43,782 nucleotides of DNA from Ramlibacter sp. WS9 (GTDB taxonomy: Bacteria; Pseudomonadota; Gammaproteobacteria; Burkholderiales; Burkholderiaceae_C). The stretch is taken from NCBI RefSeq assembly GCF_003797765.1, contig NZ_RKMB01000038.1:1-43782 (forward strand), read 5' to 3'. Of this stretch, positions 25,209-33,518 are shown one piece after another. The notes beneath the pieces are model-generated. The model was not told the origin of the DNA and did not search any database. It was given only the letters and a program-made list of their open reading frames with translations. Position numbers and translations under genes: made by a program. Position 1 is the first letter of the stretch. Each line of letters begins with the position of its first letter.

Positions 25209-27887
25209 TCAGTCAGCCAGCGCGCGCGTGACGACTTCGCGCACGTCGTTGCTCAGGTCCGGCTTGGCGGCGACGCGGGCAATCGCCTCGCGCGCGGCGC
25301 TGCGCATCGGCTCCACCAGCTTCTTCCAGCGGTCCAGCGCACGCGCGAGGCGCGCGGCGACCTGCGGGTTCATGCCGTCAAGCTCGATCACGCGATCGCT
25401 CCAGAATACGTAGCCGGCCGCATCGGCGCGGTGGAAGCCGCCGGGGTTGGCGCTGCAGTAACTGAAGATCACGCTGCGCGCACGGTTCGGGTTGCGGATG
25501 TTGAAGTCGGCGTGCTTCATCAGCTGCTTGACGGCGGGCAGCACGTTGCCGCCGCGGTCCGGCGCCCCGGCTTGCAGTGCGAACCACTTGTCGAGCACCA
25601 GCGCTTCGTCCTTGAACATCGCGTGGAAGCGCTGCAACGCGTCGCCGGCCAGCGCGTGGCCGCTGGTCACCAGGGCGGCCAACGCGTTGAAACGGTCGGT
25701 CATGTTGCCGGCATCCTTGAACCGCTGGTAGGCCTTGCCGGGCCACACCGTGTCGCCGCTCGTACGCGACGCCAGGCACAGGTGCGTGAGTGCAAGGCCT
25801 GTCAATGCGCGGCGGCCCGACGACACTGAGTCAGGCCGGTAGGCGCCACTCTCGCGATGCGCCTCGAAAACCCATTGCCAATCTTCGTACAGCGCTTCTG
25901 CCAGCTGCTGGCGCATGCCTTCGCGCACGGCATGGATGCGCTGCGGGTCGACCACGTCGAGCTGTTCGGCCAGGTACGTTTCCGCGGGCAACGTCAGCAC
26001 CAGCTCCTTGAAGGCCGCGTCCAGCGTGGGATGGCGTAGGATGGTGCGCATCGCTTCGACGTACGGCGCATCGAGGCGGATGTCGCCAGCGGTCAAGCCT
26101 TCTTGCGCGATGAAGGACAGCGCGCGATTGACGGCCAGGCGTTGGCCCGCCTCCCACATGTTGAACGGGTCGCTGTCGTGCGCCAGCAGCGTGAGCAACT
26201 GCGCGTCGGTGTAGTCGAACTCCAGGATCACCGGCGCGCTAAAAGCCCGCAGGATGGACGGCACCGGTTCGTCTTGCAGGCCGGGGAAGCTCAGCGTCTC
26301 GCTCGCTTGGGTGAGCACGTGCATCCCGTTGGTAAGCTCGCGGCCGTCCAGCCCCAAGAGACCCAGGCCAATCGGGATGACGAAGGGTTCCTTCTCGGCC
26401 TGGCCGGTCGTGGCCAGGCAGCTTTGCGTCAGCGTGAGGTTGTAGATGCTCGACGCCGCGTCGTAGTGGCCCTGCGCCTTGACGCGCGGCGTGCCGGCCT
26501 GGCTGTACCAGCGCTTGAATTGCGGCAGCAGCTGCGCGAGCTTGGAATCGGGATTGGCGTCGGCGATGGCCTGCGCGAAATCGTCGCAGGTCACGGCGCT
26601 GCCGTCGTGCCGGTCGAAGTAGAGTTTCATGCCCCGAGCAAAACCTTCACGCCCCAAAGGATCGGATGGTCTCGTAGAGACCAAGGTCTGCATCATGCGC
26701 ACGACCTCGGCGCCTTTTTCGTACACCGTCACGGTGTAGAAATTGTTGATCTCCAGGTACTGGTCGGGCCGCACCGGGTGCGCCATCGGGCCTGCGTCTT
26801 CCGGGAACTGCGCGGTACGCAGCACACGCACGTCCTCGATGCGCTTGACGGCGCGCGCCGAGGGCGCACCGGCCAGGTCCATGCTGAACTCCTGGTCGCG
26901 GAAGACCGTGAGGCCTTCCTTCAGCGACAGCTGGAACCAGTCGCGGCAGGTGATTCGGTTGCCCGTCCAGTTGTGGAAGTACTCGTGGCCCACCACCGAT
27001 TCAATGTTGCCGAAGTCGGTGTCAGTGGCCGTGGCCTGGCTGGCAAGAACGTACTTCGTGTTGAAGATGTTCAGGCCCTTGTTCTCCATGGCGCCCATGT
27101 TGAAGTCGCTGGTGGCGACGATCATGAAGCGCTCCAGGTCCAGCGAGAGGCCAAAGCGTGCTTCGTCCCACGCCACGGAGGCCATCAGCGAGTTCATCGC
27201 GTGCTCGGTCTTGTCCAGGTCGCCGGGGCGCACGTAGACCTGCAGCAGGTGTTCCTTGCCGGCGCGCGAGGTGATGCGCTGCTCGCGCGCGACCAACTGG
27301 CCCGCGACCAGCGCGAACAGGTAGCTGGGCTTCTTGAACGGATCGATCCAGCGCGCGTAGTGGCGGCCTTCTTCCAGCGCGCCTTGTTCCACCAGGTTGC
27401 CGTTGGACAGCAGCACGGGATACGCCGCCTTGTCGGCGCGCAGCAGCACCGAGTAGCTGGCCATCACATCCGGACGGTCCAGGAAATACGTGATGCGGCG
27501 AAAGCCCTCGGCCTCGCACTGCGTGAAGAACGAATCGTTGCTGACGTACAGGCCCATCAGCTTGGTGTTCTTGGCGGGGCAGCAGGTGGTGAAGATCTCC
27601 AGGTCGAAGGCCTCGTAGCCCTCCGGCAGGTTCTCCAGCACCAACTGGTTGTTCTCCAGCTTGAAGCTGGTGCCCTGGCCGTTGACCAGCACGCGTGCCA
27701 GATTCAGCTCCTCGCCGTCCAGCCGCAGTGCCTGCGGCACCACGTCCGCGTTGCGCCGCACTTTCATCTTGTTCAAGACACGGGTCTTCGCCGGGTCGAG
27801 GTCGAAGGTCAGTTCCACGGTGTCGACCCAGAAGGCGGGTGCCTGGTAGTCGGACCGGTAGATGACGTTGTTGTGTCCTTCACGCAT
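25209..27887 (-). CDS. pepN: Aminopeptidase N (M1 family)
   Basis: An 892-residue cytoplasmic zinc aminopeptidase of the PepN type, which removes N-terminal residues from peptides. Visible landmarks are GAMEN (265-269), the zinc motif HEYFH (301-305) with the third ligand E324 in SLKEGLTVFRDQEF, and a catalytic Tyr in the VYEKGAEVVRMM region. A long C-terminal helical domain follows; the total is near E. coli PepN (870). The start is ATG 27887 (MREGHNNVIYRSDYQAP). The frame stays open into the upstream gene, but that part is a shadow. The start overlaps the end of the HAD phosphatase gene by 8 bases. It could degrade peptides imported by the two ABC systems in this window. Confidence 0.96.
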   Translation of the reverse strand: MREGHNNVIYRSDYQAPAFWVDTVELTFDLDPAKTRVLNKMKVRRNADVVPQALRLDGEELNLARVLVNGQGTSFKLENNQLVLENLPEGYEAFDLEIFTTCCPAKNTKLMGLYVSNDSFFTQCEAEGFRRITYFLDRPDVMASYSVLLRADKAAYPVLLSNGNLVEQGALEEGRHYARWIDPFKKPSYLFALVAGQLVAREQRITSRAGKEHLLQVYVRPGDLDKTEHAMNSLMASVAWDEARFGLSLDLERFMIVATSDFNMGAMENKGLNIFNTKYVLASQATATDTDFGNIESVVGHEYFHNWTGNRITCRDWFQLSLKEGLTVFRDQEFSMDLAGAPSARAVKRIEDVRVLRTAQFPEDAGPMAHPVRPDQYLEINNFYTVTVYEKGAEVVRMMQTLVSTRPSDPLGREGFARGMKLYFDRHDGSAVTCDDFAQAIADANPDSKLAQLLPQFKRWYSQAGTPRVKAQGHYDAASSIYNLTLTQSCLATTGQAEKEPFVIPIGLGLLGLDGRELTNGMHVLTQASETLSFPGLQDEPVPSILRAFSAPVILEFDYTDAQLLTLLAHDSDPFNMWEAGQRLAVNRALSFIAQEGLTAGDIRLDAPYVEAMRTILRHPTLDAAFKELVLTLPAETYLAEQLDVVDPQRIHAVREGMRQQLAEALYEDWQWVFEAHRESGAYRPDSVSSGRRALTGLALTHLCLASRTSGDTVWPGKAYQRFKDAGNMTDRFNALAALVTSGHALAGDALQRFHAMFKDEALVLDKWFALQAGAPDRGGNVLPAVKQLMKHADFNIRNPNRARSVIFSYCSANPGGFHRADAAGYVFWSDRVIELDGMNPQVAARLARALDRWKKLVEPMRSAAREAIARVAAKPDLSNDVREVVTRALAD

Positions 27888-28545
27888 AAAGGCTCTCCAG
27901 GAAGTTCGTTTTTGCAAGTTCATGGTAGTCGCGCACCTGCGCAACCACATGGGGTCCGGCCAGTTCGCTGGCCTCGTGGCTGGTGCACACTGCGACGGCG
28001 CGCATGCCGGCGCGGCGCGCCGCTTCGATGCCGAAAGGCGCATCCTCGAACACGATGCACTGCGAGGCCTCCACGCCCAGCCGGCGCGCTGCTTCCAGAA
28101 AGATCGCCGGCTCGGGCTTGCCGGGCAGGCCCTCGTCGCCACCCACCACGGCTTGCGGTGGCGTTTCCATCTTCAAGTTGGAGAAGACGAACGAGATGTT
28201 GTGCTTGTCGCCGGCGGTGCCGACGGCGAGCTTGAGGCCGCGCGTGGCCGCCGCCTTGGCGAATTCGCCAAAGCCCGCGACTTCGCGAAACTGCGCGCCG
28301 AACAACTCGCGGTAGATCGATTCCTTCTCGTGAGTGATGTCCACGCTCTCCGCCTGCGTCACCTCGCGCCCCATCAGTTCACAGGCGCATTCGTAGGCGG
28401 TGCGGCCCGTGGTGCGGCGCATGAAGTCGGGAATGTCGATCTCCAGGCCGCGACGCAGCCCGAACTCCACCCACGCCTTGGCATGGAAGGGCATCGAATC
28501 GATCATCGTGCCGTCCATGTCGAAGATGAGGGCCGAAGTCTTCAT
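27880..28545 (-). CDS. HAD-superfamily phosphatase (beta-phosphoglucomutase-like)
   Basis: A 221-residue hydrolase. HAD motif I is FDMDGT (D9, D11), the motif II region is KLAVGTAGDKHN, Lys is in GKPEPAIF, and motif IV is IVFEDAPFGIEAA. The helical cap between motifs I and II is of the subclass seen in phosphoglycolate phosphatase and beta-phosphoglucomutase. The exact substrate, a sugar phosphate or similar, cannot be told. ATG 28545 shares one base with the prfB stop (TGATG); a GTG directly before it is an alternative. The 3' end overlaps pepN by 8 bases, so prfB, this gene and pepN form a coupled chain. Confidence 0.9.
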   Translation of the reverse strand: MKTSALIFDMDGTMIDSMPFHAKAWVEFGLRRGLEIDIPDFMRRTTGRTAYECACELMGREVTQAESVDITHEKESIYRELFGAQFREVAGFGEFAKAAATRGLKLAVGTAGDKHNISFVFSNLKMETPPQAVVGGDEGLPGKPEPAIFLEAARRLGVEASQCIVFEDAPFGIEAARRAGMRAVAVCTSHEASELAGPHVVAQVRDYHELAKTNFLESLYA

Positions 28546-29649
28546 CACACGCCCTGCTTCAGCGACGCTTCGATGAACGGGTCCAGGTCCCCGTCCAGCA
28601 CCTTCTGGATCGCCGAGATTTCGACACCGGTGCGCAGGTCCTTGATGCGGCTGTTGTCCAGCACGTAGCTGCGGATCTGGTGGCCCCAGCCGACGTCGGT
28701 CTTGGTGTCTTCGAGCTTCTGCTGCTCTTCCATCTTCTTGCGCATCTCGTGGTCATAGAGGCGCGAGCGCAGGCGCTTCCAAGCGACGTCGCGGTTGCTG
28801 TGCTGGCTGCGGCTATCCTGGCACTGCACCACGATGTTCGTCGGAATGTGCGTGAGGCGCACCGCCGAATCGGTCTTGTTGATGTGCTGACCACCCGCGC
28901 CGCTGGCACGGTAGGTGTCGACGCGCACATCGGCCGGGTTGATGTCGATCTCGATCGAATCGTCGATCTCCGGGTAGACGAACACACTCGCAAAGCTGGT
29001 GTGGCGCCCGCCCGCGGAGTCGAACGGCGACTTGCGCACGAGGCGGTGCACACCGGTCTCGGTGCGCAACAGGCCGTAGGCGTAGTCACCTTCGAGCTTG
29101 ATGGTGGCGCTCTTGATGCCGGCGGTGTCGCCGGGCGTCTCGTCTTCGACCGTCGTCTTGAAGCCCTTGCGCTCGGCGTACTTGAGGTACTGGCGCAGGA
29201 GCATCGACGCCCAATCGCAGGCTTCCGTGCCGCCGGCGCCGGCCTGGATGTCCAGGAAGGCGTTCAGCGGGTCGGCCGGCTTGTTGAACATGCGGCGGAA
29301 TTCCAGTGCCTCCACGTCCTTGGCCAGCTTCGCGGCTTCGGATTCGATGGTGGCGAGGCCGGCGTCGTCGCCTTCTTCCTTGCTCATTTCGAACAACTCG
29401 AGGTTGTCCGCCAGCTCACTCGTGAGTTTGGACAGCGTTTCGACCACGCCGTCGAGCTGCTTCTTTTCGCGGCCCAGTTCCTGGGCCTTCTTGGGGTCGT
29501 TCCAGACCTGCGGGTCTTCCAGCGACGCGTTGACGGTTCTCAGGCGCTCCGATTTGGCATCGAAGTCAAAGATACCCCCGGAGGGCTTGGGTGCGGGCGG
29601 AAAGATCGGTCAGTTGGGTGCCGATCTGGTTGGTGCGTTCTGCTTCCAT
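28545..29649 (-). CDS. prfB: Peptide chain release factor 2, with programmed +1 frameshift
   Basis: RF2 terminates translation at UGA and UAA. The gene starts at ATG 29649 (MEAERTNQIG) and the zero frame meets an in-frame TGA at 29568-29566 after 27 codons (ALRGYL, stop). A +1 shift at CTT-TGA-C continues as DFDAKSERLR into the main frame (GAC from 29567). A GGGGG-rich Shine-Dalgarno-like stretch lies just before the shift site (CGGGGGTATCTTTGAC), as in E. coli prfB. The joined product is 367 residues (E. coli 365), with the UGA-reading SPF at 207-209 and the catalytic GGQ at 252-254. It is not a pseudogene: this is the known autoregulation by RF2 level. The stop overlaps the HAD gene start. 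Confidence 0.97.
29565..29580 (-). promoter_or_regulatory. Programmed +1 frameshift site of prfB
   Basis: On the minus strand the sequence reads CGGGGGTATCTTTGAC. It has the three known parts: an internal Shine-Dalgarno-like G run, a slippery CTT codon, and the poorly read TGA followed by C. When RF2 is scarce the ribosome pauses at TGA and slips forward one base. Only one base of the G run's context differs from the well-studied E. coli site. Confidence 0.95.
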
Positions 29650-29703
29650 GATGAGAATCCTTAGAAGGCGAAGATTCTCGCACGAGCCGCGATGACAGCC
29701 GGA

Positions 29704-30621
29704 CTACTGCTTGAATGCGCCCAGCTTGGCCTGCGCCCCGCGGCTGCCCATGGTGGCGGCGCGCTCCAGCCAGCGGACGGCCTGCGTGGAATCGCGCGGG
29801 GTCGTCACGCCTTCCATGTAGGCAATGCCCAGGAAGTAGCTCATCTCGGCGCGGCCGTAGCGGATGCCTTCGGTCGTGGCCTTGCCCGAGCGCTTCACGA
29901 CGGCGGGCACGTCGCCCTGGCCATTGGCGTAGGCGTGCATCTGCTGCACCGTGATGGCGAAGAACTGGTCACGGACCTGGCTCGCCTGGGTCTTGTTGGG
30001 GGCGGTGGCGACGAGTTCATCGGCCAGCACCGGAAGGGCTTCGAAGGGCGTCATGCCGCCGCGCATGCGCGGCGAATACCAGGCGCGCAGCATCACCTTG
30101 TCCAGCGCCATCAGGCTGTCGACTTTCCAGGGGAAGTAGCTCAGCACGGTCTGGCCGGCCGGGTGGCCACGCACGCCCATAACGTGCATGGCTTCGTGAT
30201 AGGCGCAGCGCCATGCGTCCTTGGAACGCATCTGGACGACAGCGGAATCGATCTTGGTCTCGGACTTGAAGTCGAGGTAGGTGACGCAGGGCTGGTTGTC
30301 TTCCAGGGCGTTGTCGGCCGTGATCTCGACAGTGAGGTTCGCTGTAAGCTCTTCGGGCTGGCCGCTCACGTCGATGAGCTTGAGGCCGGCCTCGGATGTG
30401 ACCGCGCGCAGAGCTTGCAAAGTGTGTTCGCGGTGGGCGGCGATATTGACGCCATGCAGCCGCACACGGATGTCGCCTTCCCAGCGCACGATGCGCGTCG
30501 GCGTGCCGCTCTGGTGCCACAGCACCTCCCACAGCGTCGCGAGCCCGTTGTCGAACTCATCGGCCATGGCGCCGAAGGGCCACATGGCCGCCAGCAACAG
30601 TCCCCAACAAATTCTACGCAT
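29704..30621 (-). CDS. DUF2927-like exported protein with HExxH motif and Sel1-like end
   Basis: A 305-residue protein with a signal peptide (MRRICWGLLLAAMWPFGAMA). The middle region resembles DUF2927 proteins of unknown function. It contains HEAMHVMGVRGHP (H142, E143, H146, H153), close to the zinc motif of metzincin peptidases although the third His is one residue further along. The C-terminal 50 residues (GRAEMSYFLGIAYMEGVTTP, then AVRWLERAATMGSRGAQAKL) look like one and a half Sel1 repeats, which bind other proteins. An AGGTGA ribosome-binding site precedes the ATG. The upstream region has a striking pair of palindromes (30635-30674). The function is unknown; a periplasmic metallopeptidase is possible. 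Confidence 0.75.
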   Translation of the reverse strand: MRRICWGLLLAAMWPFGAMADEFDNGLATLWEVLWHQSGTPTRIVRWEGDIRVRLHGVNIAAHREHTLQALRAVTSEAGLKLIDVSGQPEELTANLTVEITADNALEDNQPCVTYLDFKSETKIDSAVVQMRSKDAWRCAYHEAMHVMGVRGHPAGQTVLSYFPWKVDSLMALDKVMLRAWYSPRMRGGMTPFEALPVLADELVATAPNKTQASQVRDQFFAITVQQMHAYANGQGDVPAVVKRSGKATTEGIRYGRAEMSYFLGIAYMEGVTTPRDSTQAVRWLERAATMGSRGAQAKLGAFKQ

Positions 30622-30634
30622 TCGTCACCTCGAA

Positions 30635-30656
30635 CACACTTGGTGACCATAGTGTG
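30635..30656. promoter_or_regulatory. Inverted repeat upstream of the DUF2927-like gene
   Basis: CACACT-TGGT-G-ACCA-T-AGTGTG is an inverted repeat with a single bulged T, 14 bp upstream of the minus-strand start codon. It overlaps the likely transcription start of that gene. It may be an operator, or the first hairpin of a plus-strand RNA. Confidence 0.5.
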
Positions 30657-30658
30657 AA

Positions 30659-30674
30659 GTAGGACGCGTCCTAC
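30659..30674. promoter_or_regulatory. Perfect 16-bp palindrome upstream of the DUF2927-like gene
   Basis: GTAGGACGCGTCCTAC is perfectly self-complementary. On the minus strand it lies within the 19-bp gap between a -35-like TTGAGG (30679-30674) and a -10-like CACTAT (30654-30649), a typical position for a MerR-type or other operator. No regulator gene is adjacent. Confidence 0.5.
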
Positions 30675-30701
30675 CTCAAGCGCTGTTACTTGTTGGGCTC
30701 G

Positions 30702-30728
30702 TTACCGCTGAGTCCAGCGGTAATTTTT
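30702..30728 (+). terminator. Plus-strand intrinsic terminator without an upstream plus-strand gene
   Basis: A 9-bp perfect stem (TTACCGCTG 30702-30710 with CAGCGGTAA 30715-30723) and a 4-base loop are followed by TTTTT on the plus strand. The neighbouring genes on both sides run on the minus strand. It would therefore end either an unannotated plus-strand RNA starting near 30622-30660 or antisense transcription into the hydrolase gene. Confidence 0.6.
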
Positions 30729-30735
30729 CGCATTT

Positions 30736-31644
30736 TCAAGGGCTTGCGAGGAATTCCTCGACAAGCCGAGCCAATTGTTCCGGCTGATCGTGGTGCAGCA
30801 TATGGCCGGCATCCTCGATCTTTGCGATGCGAACATTTGGAACACTTCGTAAACGTTCGTGGTAATCGTCGAGCGTGAACTTGCCTTGCCACCACTGGGC
30901 CAGGCTGTCGTCGCTGGCTTCCACGGCCAGTGTGGCGGCGGTGATGGCCTTGTAGATTTCGAGGACCTCGTCCACCCGGTAGAGCTGGGCGTTCGTGATC
31001 TTGTGGGCCGCGTCGCCGAGGATGCGCCACTTGCCGTCGCTGTCTTCCCGGGCCCACTGGCGGGCTAGCCAATCGGCTTTGTCGCGGCCCAGGCGCTTGT
31101 TGGTCTTCATCAAGCGGCTTGCGACGCCGTCCACGGAGCCATAGGGCTTGAGTTCCATCTCGCCGCGATGAAAGGCCTTGAGCTCGTCCATCCACTTGGC
31201 GTATCGCTTGGGCGCCATGCTGGGCCGCGTGACGGCCATGCCGAAGCCTTCCAGGTTGACCAGCTTGCTCACGCGCTCCGGCCGCGAGCCTGCGTACTGC
31301 ATCGCCACGTTGCCCCCCATGCTGTGGCCCACCAAGTGCACCGGCGCATCGGGCGAATAGTGATCGAGCAGAAAGTCCAGGTCGGCCAGGTAGTCGGGCA
31401 ACCAGTAGTTGTCGGTATCGGGTGTCTCGGTCAACCCATAGCCACGCCAATCGGGCGCGATGACGTAGTGATCGTGCGCGAACGCATCCACGACGAACTG
31501 GTACGAAGCGGCCACGTCCATCCAGCCGTGCACCATCACCAGCGGTACCTTGCCCGGCGCCGGATCGCCCCATACGAGCACGTGGTACTTGAGGTTGCGG
31601 ATCGGGACAAACTGGTTGCTGGGGATTCTTTTCGGTTGGTACAT
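30736..31644 (-). CDS. Alpha/beta-hydrolase
   Basis: A 302-residue alpha/beta-hydrolase-fold enzyme. The oxyanion region is VMVHGWMD (37-44), the nucleophile elbow is GHSMGG (S108) and the catalytic His is in AGHMLHHDQPEQ (H281). It is probably cytoplasmic, since no signal peptide is seen. Family members hydrolyse esters, haloalkanes, epoxides or C-C bonds, and the substrate cannot be read from sequence. The cap region (about residues 135-230) is unusually long and charged. It is divergent from the acyl-CoA synthetase gene across a 44-bp gap, so the two may share regulation and act on related carboxylic acids or esters (inference). Confidence 0.88.
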   Translation of the reverse strand: MYQPKRIPSNQFVPIRNLKYHVLVWGDPAPGKVPLVMVHGWMDVAASYQFVVDAFAHDHYVIAPDWRGYGLTETPDTDNYWLPDYLADLDFLLDHYSPDAPVHLVGHSMGGNVAMQYAGSRPERVSKLVNLEGFGMAVTRPSMAPKRYAKWMDELKAFHRGEMELKPYGSVDGVASRLMKTNKRLGRDKADWLARQWAREDSDGKWRILGDAAHKITNAQLYRVDEVLEIYKAITAATLAVEASDDSLAQWWQGKFTLDDYHERLRSVPNVRIAKIEDAGHMLHHDQPEQLARLVEEFLASP

Positions 31645-31688
31645 CGGCGCGCAGCTTGCTACATTGATGGCCCATCATAAGGAACAAA

Positions 31689-33518
31689 ATGAAGCCCCCG
31701 CGCTCACATTCGTTCGCTGCCCCCCGAGGGGGTGCAAGTCTGCCTAGAGGCGGCTCGTCGGCGGACTTGGCTATGGCCGTCAGTCAAGGCAGGGACAACT
31801 ACCCTCGCATGCACGCGGGCTTTCGCTGGCAGGTTCCCGAGTACTTCAACATCGCGCAGGTCTGCTGCAAGCACTGGGCCGAGCGGGCCGATGCGATCGA
31901 GCGCACAGCGATTCGGGCGCACGGCGTCAAGTCGGGCGCCGAATACCTCTCGTACCTCGAACTGCAGATGCGCGCGGACGCGCTCAGCCATGTGCTTGCC
32001 GGCCTGGGCGTGCAGCGGGGCGATCGCGTGGCTGTGGTCATGCCGCAGCGCTTCGAAACGGCGGTCGCGTACATGGCGATCTTTCAGTTGGGGGCGGTGG
32101 CCATGCCGCTGTCGATGCTGTTCGGCCCGGAGGCGCTGGAATACCGCCTGCAAGACAGCGAAGCCGGCGTTGCCATCTGCGACGAGAGCTCCATTGCCAA
32201 TGTGCAGGCAGTGCGCGCGCAATGCCCCGCGCTGCGCATCCTCATCGGCGTGGGTGAAGCCGCCGCACAGGCGGACCTGGGCTATGAGCTCGAACTGGCG
32301 CGTCAGCGCACCGGGTTCACGCCCGTGCAGACAAAGGCCGACGAAGGCGCGGTGCTGATCTACACCAGCGGCACCACCGGCCCGCCGAAGGGCGCACTGA
32401 TCCCGCACCGCGCGTTGATCGGCAACCTGCCGGGCTTCGTGTGCAGCCAGAACTGGTTCGGCTTCGACGGCAAGAAGAACAAGGACACAAGCGCCATCTT
32501 TTGGTCGCCGGCCGACTGGGCATGGACCGGCGGCCTGATGGACGCGCTCTTGCCGACGCTCTATTTCGGCCGCTCCATCGTCGCGTACAACGGGCGCTTC
32601 AGCCCCGAGCTGGCCTTCACGCTGATGCAGGAACATGGCGTCACGCACACGTTCCTCTTTCCCACGGCGCTCAAGGCGATGATGAAGGCTTACCCCGAGC
32701 CGGAAAAGCAGTTCACCCTGAAGCTGCAGGCCATGATGAGCGCGGGCGAGGCCGTGGGCGACGCAGTCTTCGCATACTGCCGCGAGCACCTGGGCGTGAC
32801 GGTGAACGAGATGTTCGGGCAGACGGAAATAAATTACGTCGTCGGCAACTGTTCGATGAACGGCCGGACCGGTGGCGGCATGGGTTGGCCCGCCAAACCC
32901 GGCAGCATGGGGCGGGGCTATCCGGGTCATCGTGTTGCCGTGATCGATGAAGAGGGCAACGAATGCGCAGTAGGCGTCCCGGGTGACGTGGCCGTGAACC
33001 GTTTCGACGTGCATGGCGATCCCGACCCGATCTTCTTTCTCGGCTACTGGAAGAACGACGCCGCCACGCGCAACAAGTACACAGGCGACTGGTGCCGCAC
33101 CGGCGACCTCGCCACGCGCGACGAAGACGGCTATCTCTGGTACCAGGGCCGCGCCGACGATGTGTTCAAGGCCGCGGGTTACCGCATCGGGCCGAGCGAA
33201 ATCGAGAACTGCCTGGTCAAGCATCCGGCGGTGATCAACGCTGCCGTGGTTCCCAAGCCGGACAAGGAGCGCGGCGCGCTCGTCAAGGCGTTCGTGGTGC
33301 TGGCGCCGGATTTCGTCGCCATGCGCGCGAGCGGCGTCCCCGGCGACTTCGATGCGCAGCTGATCGCGCAGCTGCAGGCGCACGTGAAGGGCAAGCTCGC
33401 GCCGTACGAATACCCGAAAGAGATCGAGTTCATCGATGCATTGCCGATGACGACCACGGGCAAGGTGCAGCGCCGTGTTCTGCGGTTGCAGGAAGAGGAA
33501 CGCGCGAAGTTGCAATAG
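31689..33518 (+). CDS. Acyl-CoA synthetase (AMP-forming, medium-chain/acetyl-type)
   Basis: A 609-residue adenylate-forming enzyme that converts a carboxylic acid to its CoA thioester through an acyl-AMP. The P-loop is YTSGTTGPPKGA (225-236); MFGQTEINYVVG is the A5 motif, WCRTGDLATRDEDGY A7 and YRIGPSEIEN A8, and the catalytic Lys is K592 in TTTGKVQRR. It resembles short/medium-chain synthetases. ATG 31689 has a good AAGGA site six bases upstream. Its first ~28 residues (KPPRSHSFAAPRGGASLPRG) are encoded by a dispersed GC-rich repeat; an in-frame ATG at 31773 would remove them but lacks a ribosome-binding site. The repeat seems to have been taken into the gene start. Confidence 0.93.
   Translation: MKPPRSHSFAAPRGGASLPRGGSSADLAMAVSQGRDNYPRMHAGFRWQVPEYFNIAQVCCKHWAERADAIERTAIRAHGVKSGAEYLSYLELQMRADALSHVLAGLGVQRGDRVAVVMPQRFETAVAYMAIFQLGAVAMPLSMLFGPEALEYRLQDSEAGVAICDESSIANVQAVRAQCPALRILIGVGEAAAQADLGYELELARQRTGFTPVQTKADEGAVLIYTSGTTGPPKGALIPHRALIGNLPGFVCSQNWFGFDGKKNKDTSAIFWSPADWAWTGGLMDALLPTLYFGRSIVAYNGRFSPELAFTLMQEHGVTHTFLFPTALKAMMKAYPEPEKQFTLKLQAMMSAGEAVGDAVFAYCREHLGVTVNEMFGQTEINYVVGNCSMNGRTGGGMGWPAKPGSMGRGYPGHRVAVIDEEGNECAVGVPGDVAVNRFDVHGDPDPIFFLGYWKNDAATRNKYTGDWCRTGDLATRDEDGYLWYQGRADDVFKAAGYRIGPSEIENCLVKHPAVINAAVVPKPDKERGALVKAFVVLAPDFVAMRASGVPGDFDAQLIAQLQAHVKGKLAPYEYPKEIEFIDALPMTTTGKVQRRVLRLQEEERAKLQ
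31692..31768. repeat. GC-rich dispersed repeat inside the acyl-CoA synthetase 5' end
   Basis: The block AGCCCCCGCGCT, then TTCGCTGCCCCCCGAGGGGG and TGCCTAGAGGCGGC, matches the reverse complement of 41391-41430 in the same order. The CCCCC/GGGGG core is a hairpin. It lies entirely downstream of the gene's ribosome-binding site and ATG. Confidence 0.8.

Noticed and set aside
28545..29649. prfB as a frameshifted pseudogene
   Set aside because: The TGA context (G-rich stretch, CTT, TGA, C) is exactly the conserved programmed frameshift, and the joined protein is full length.
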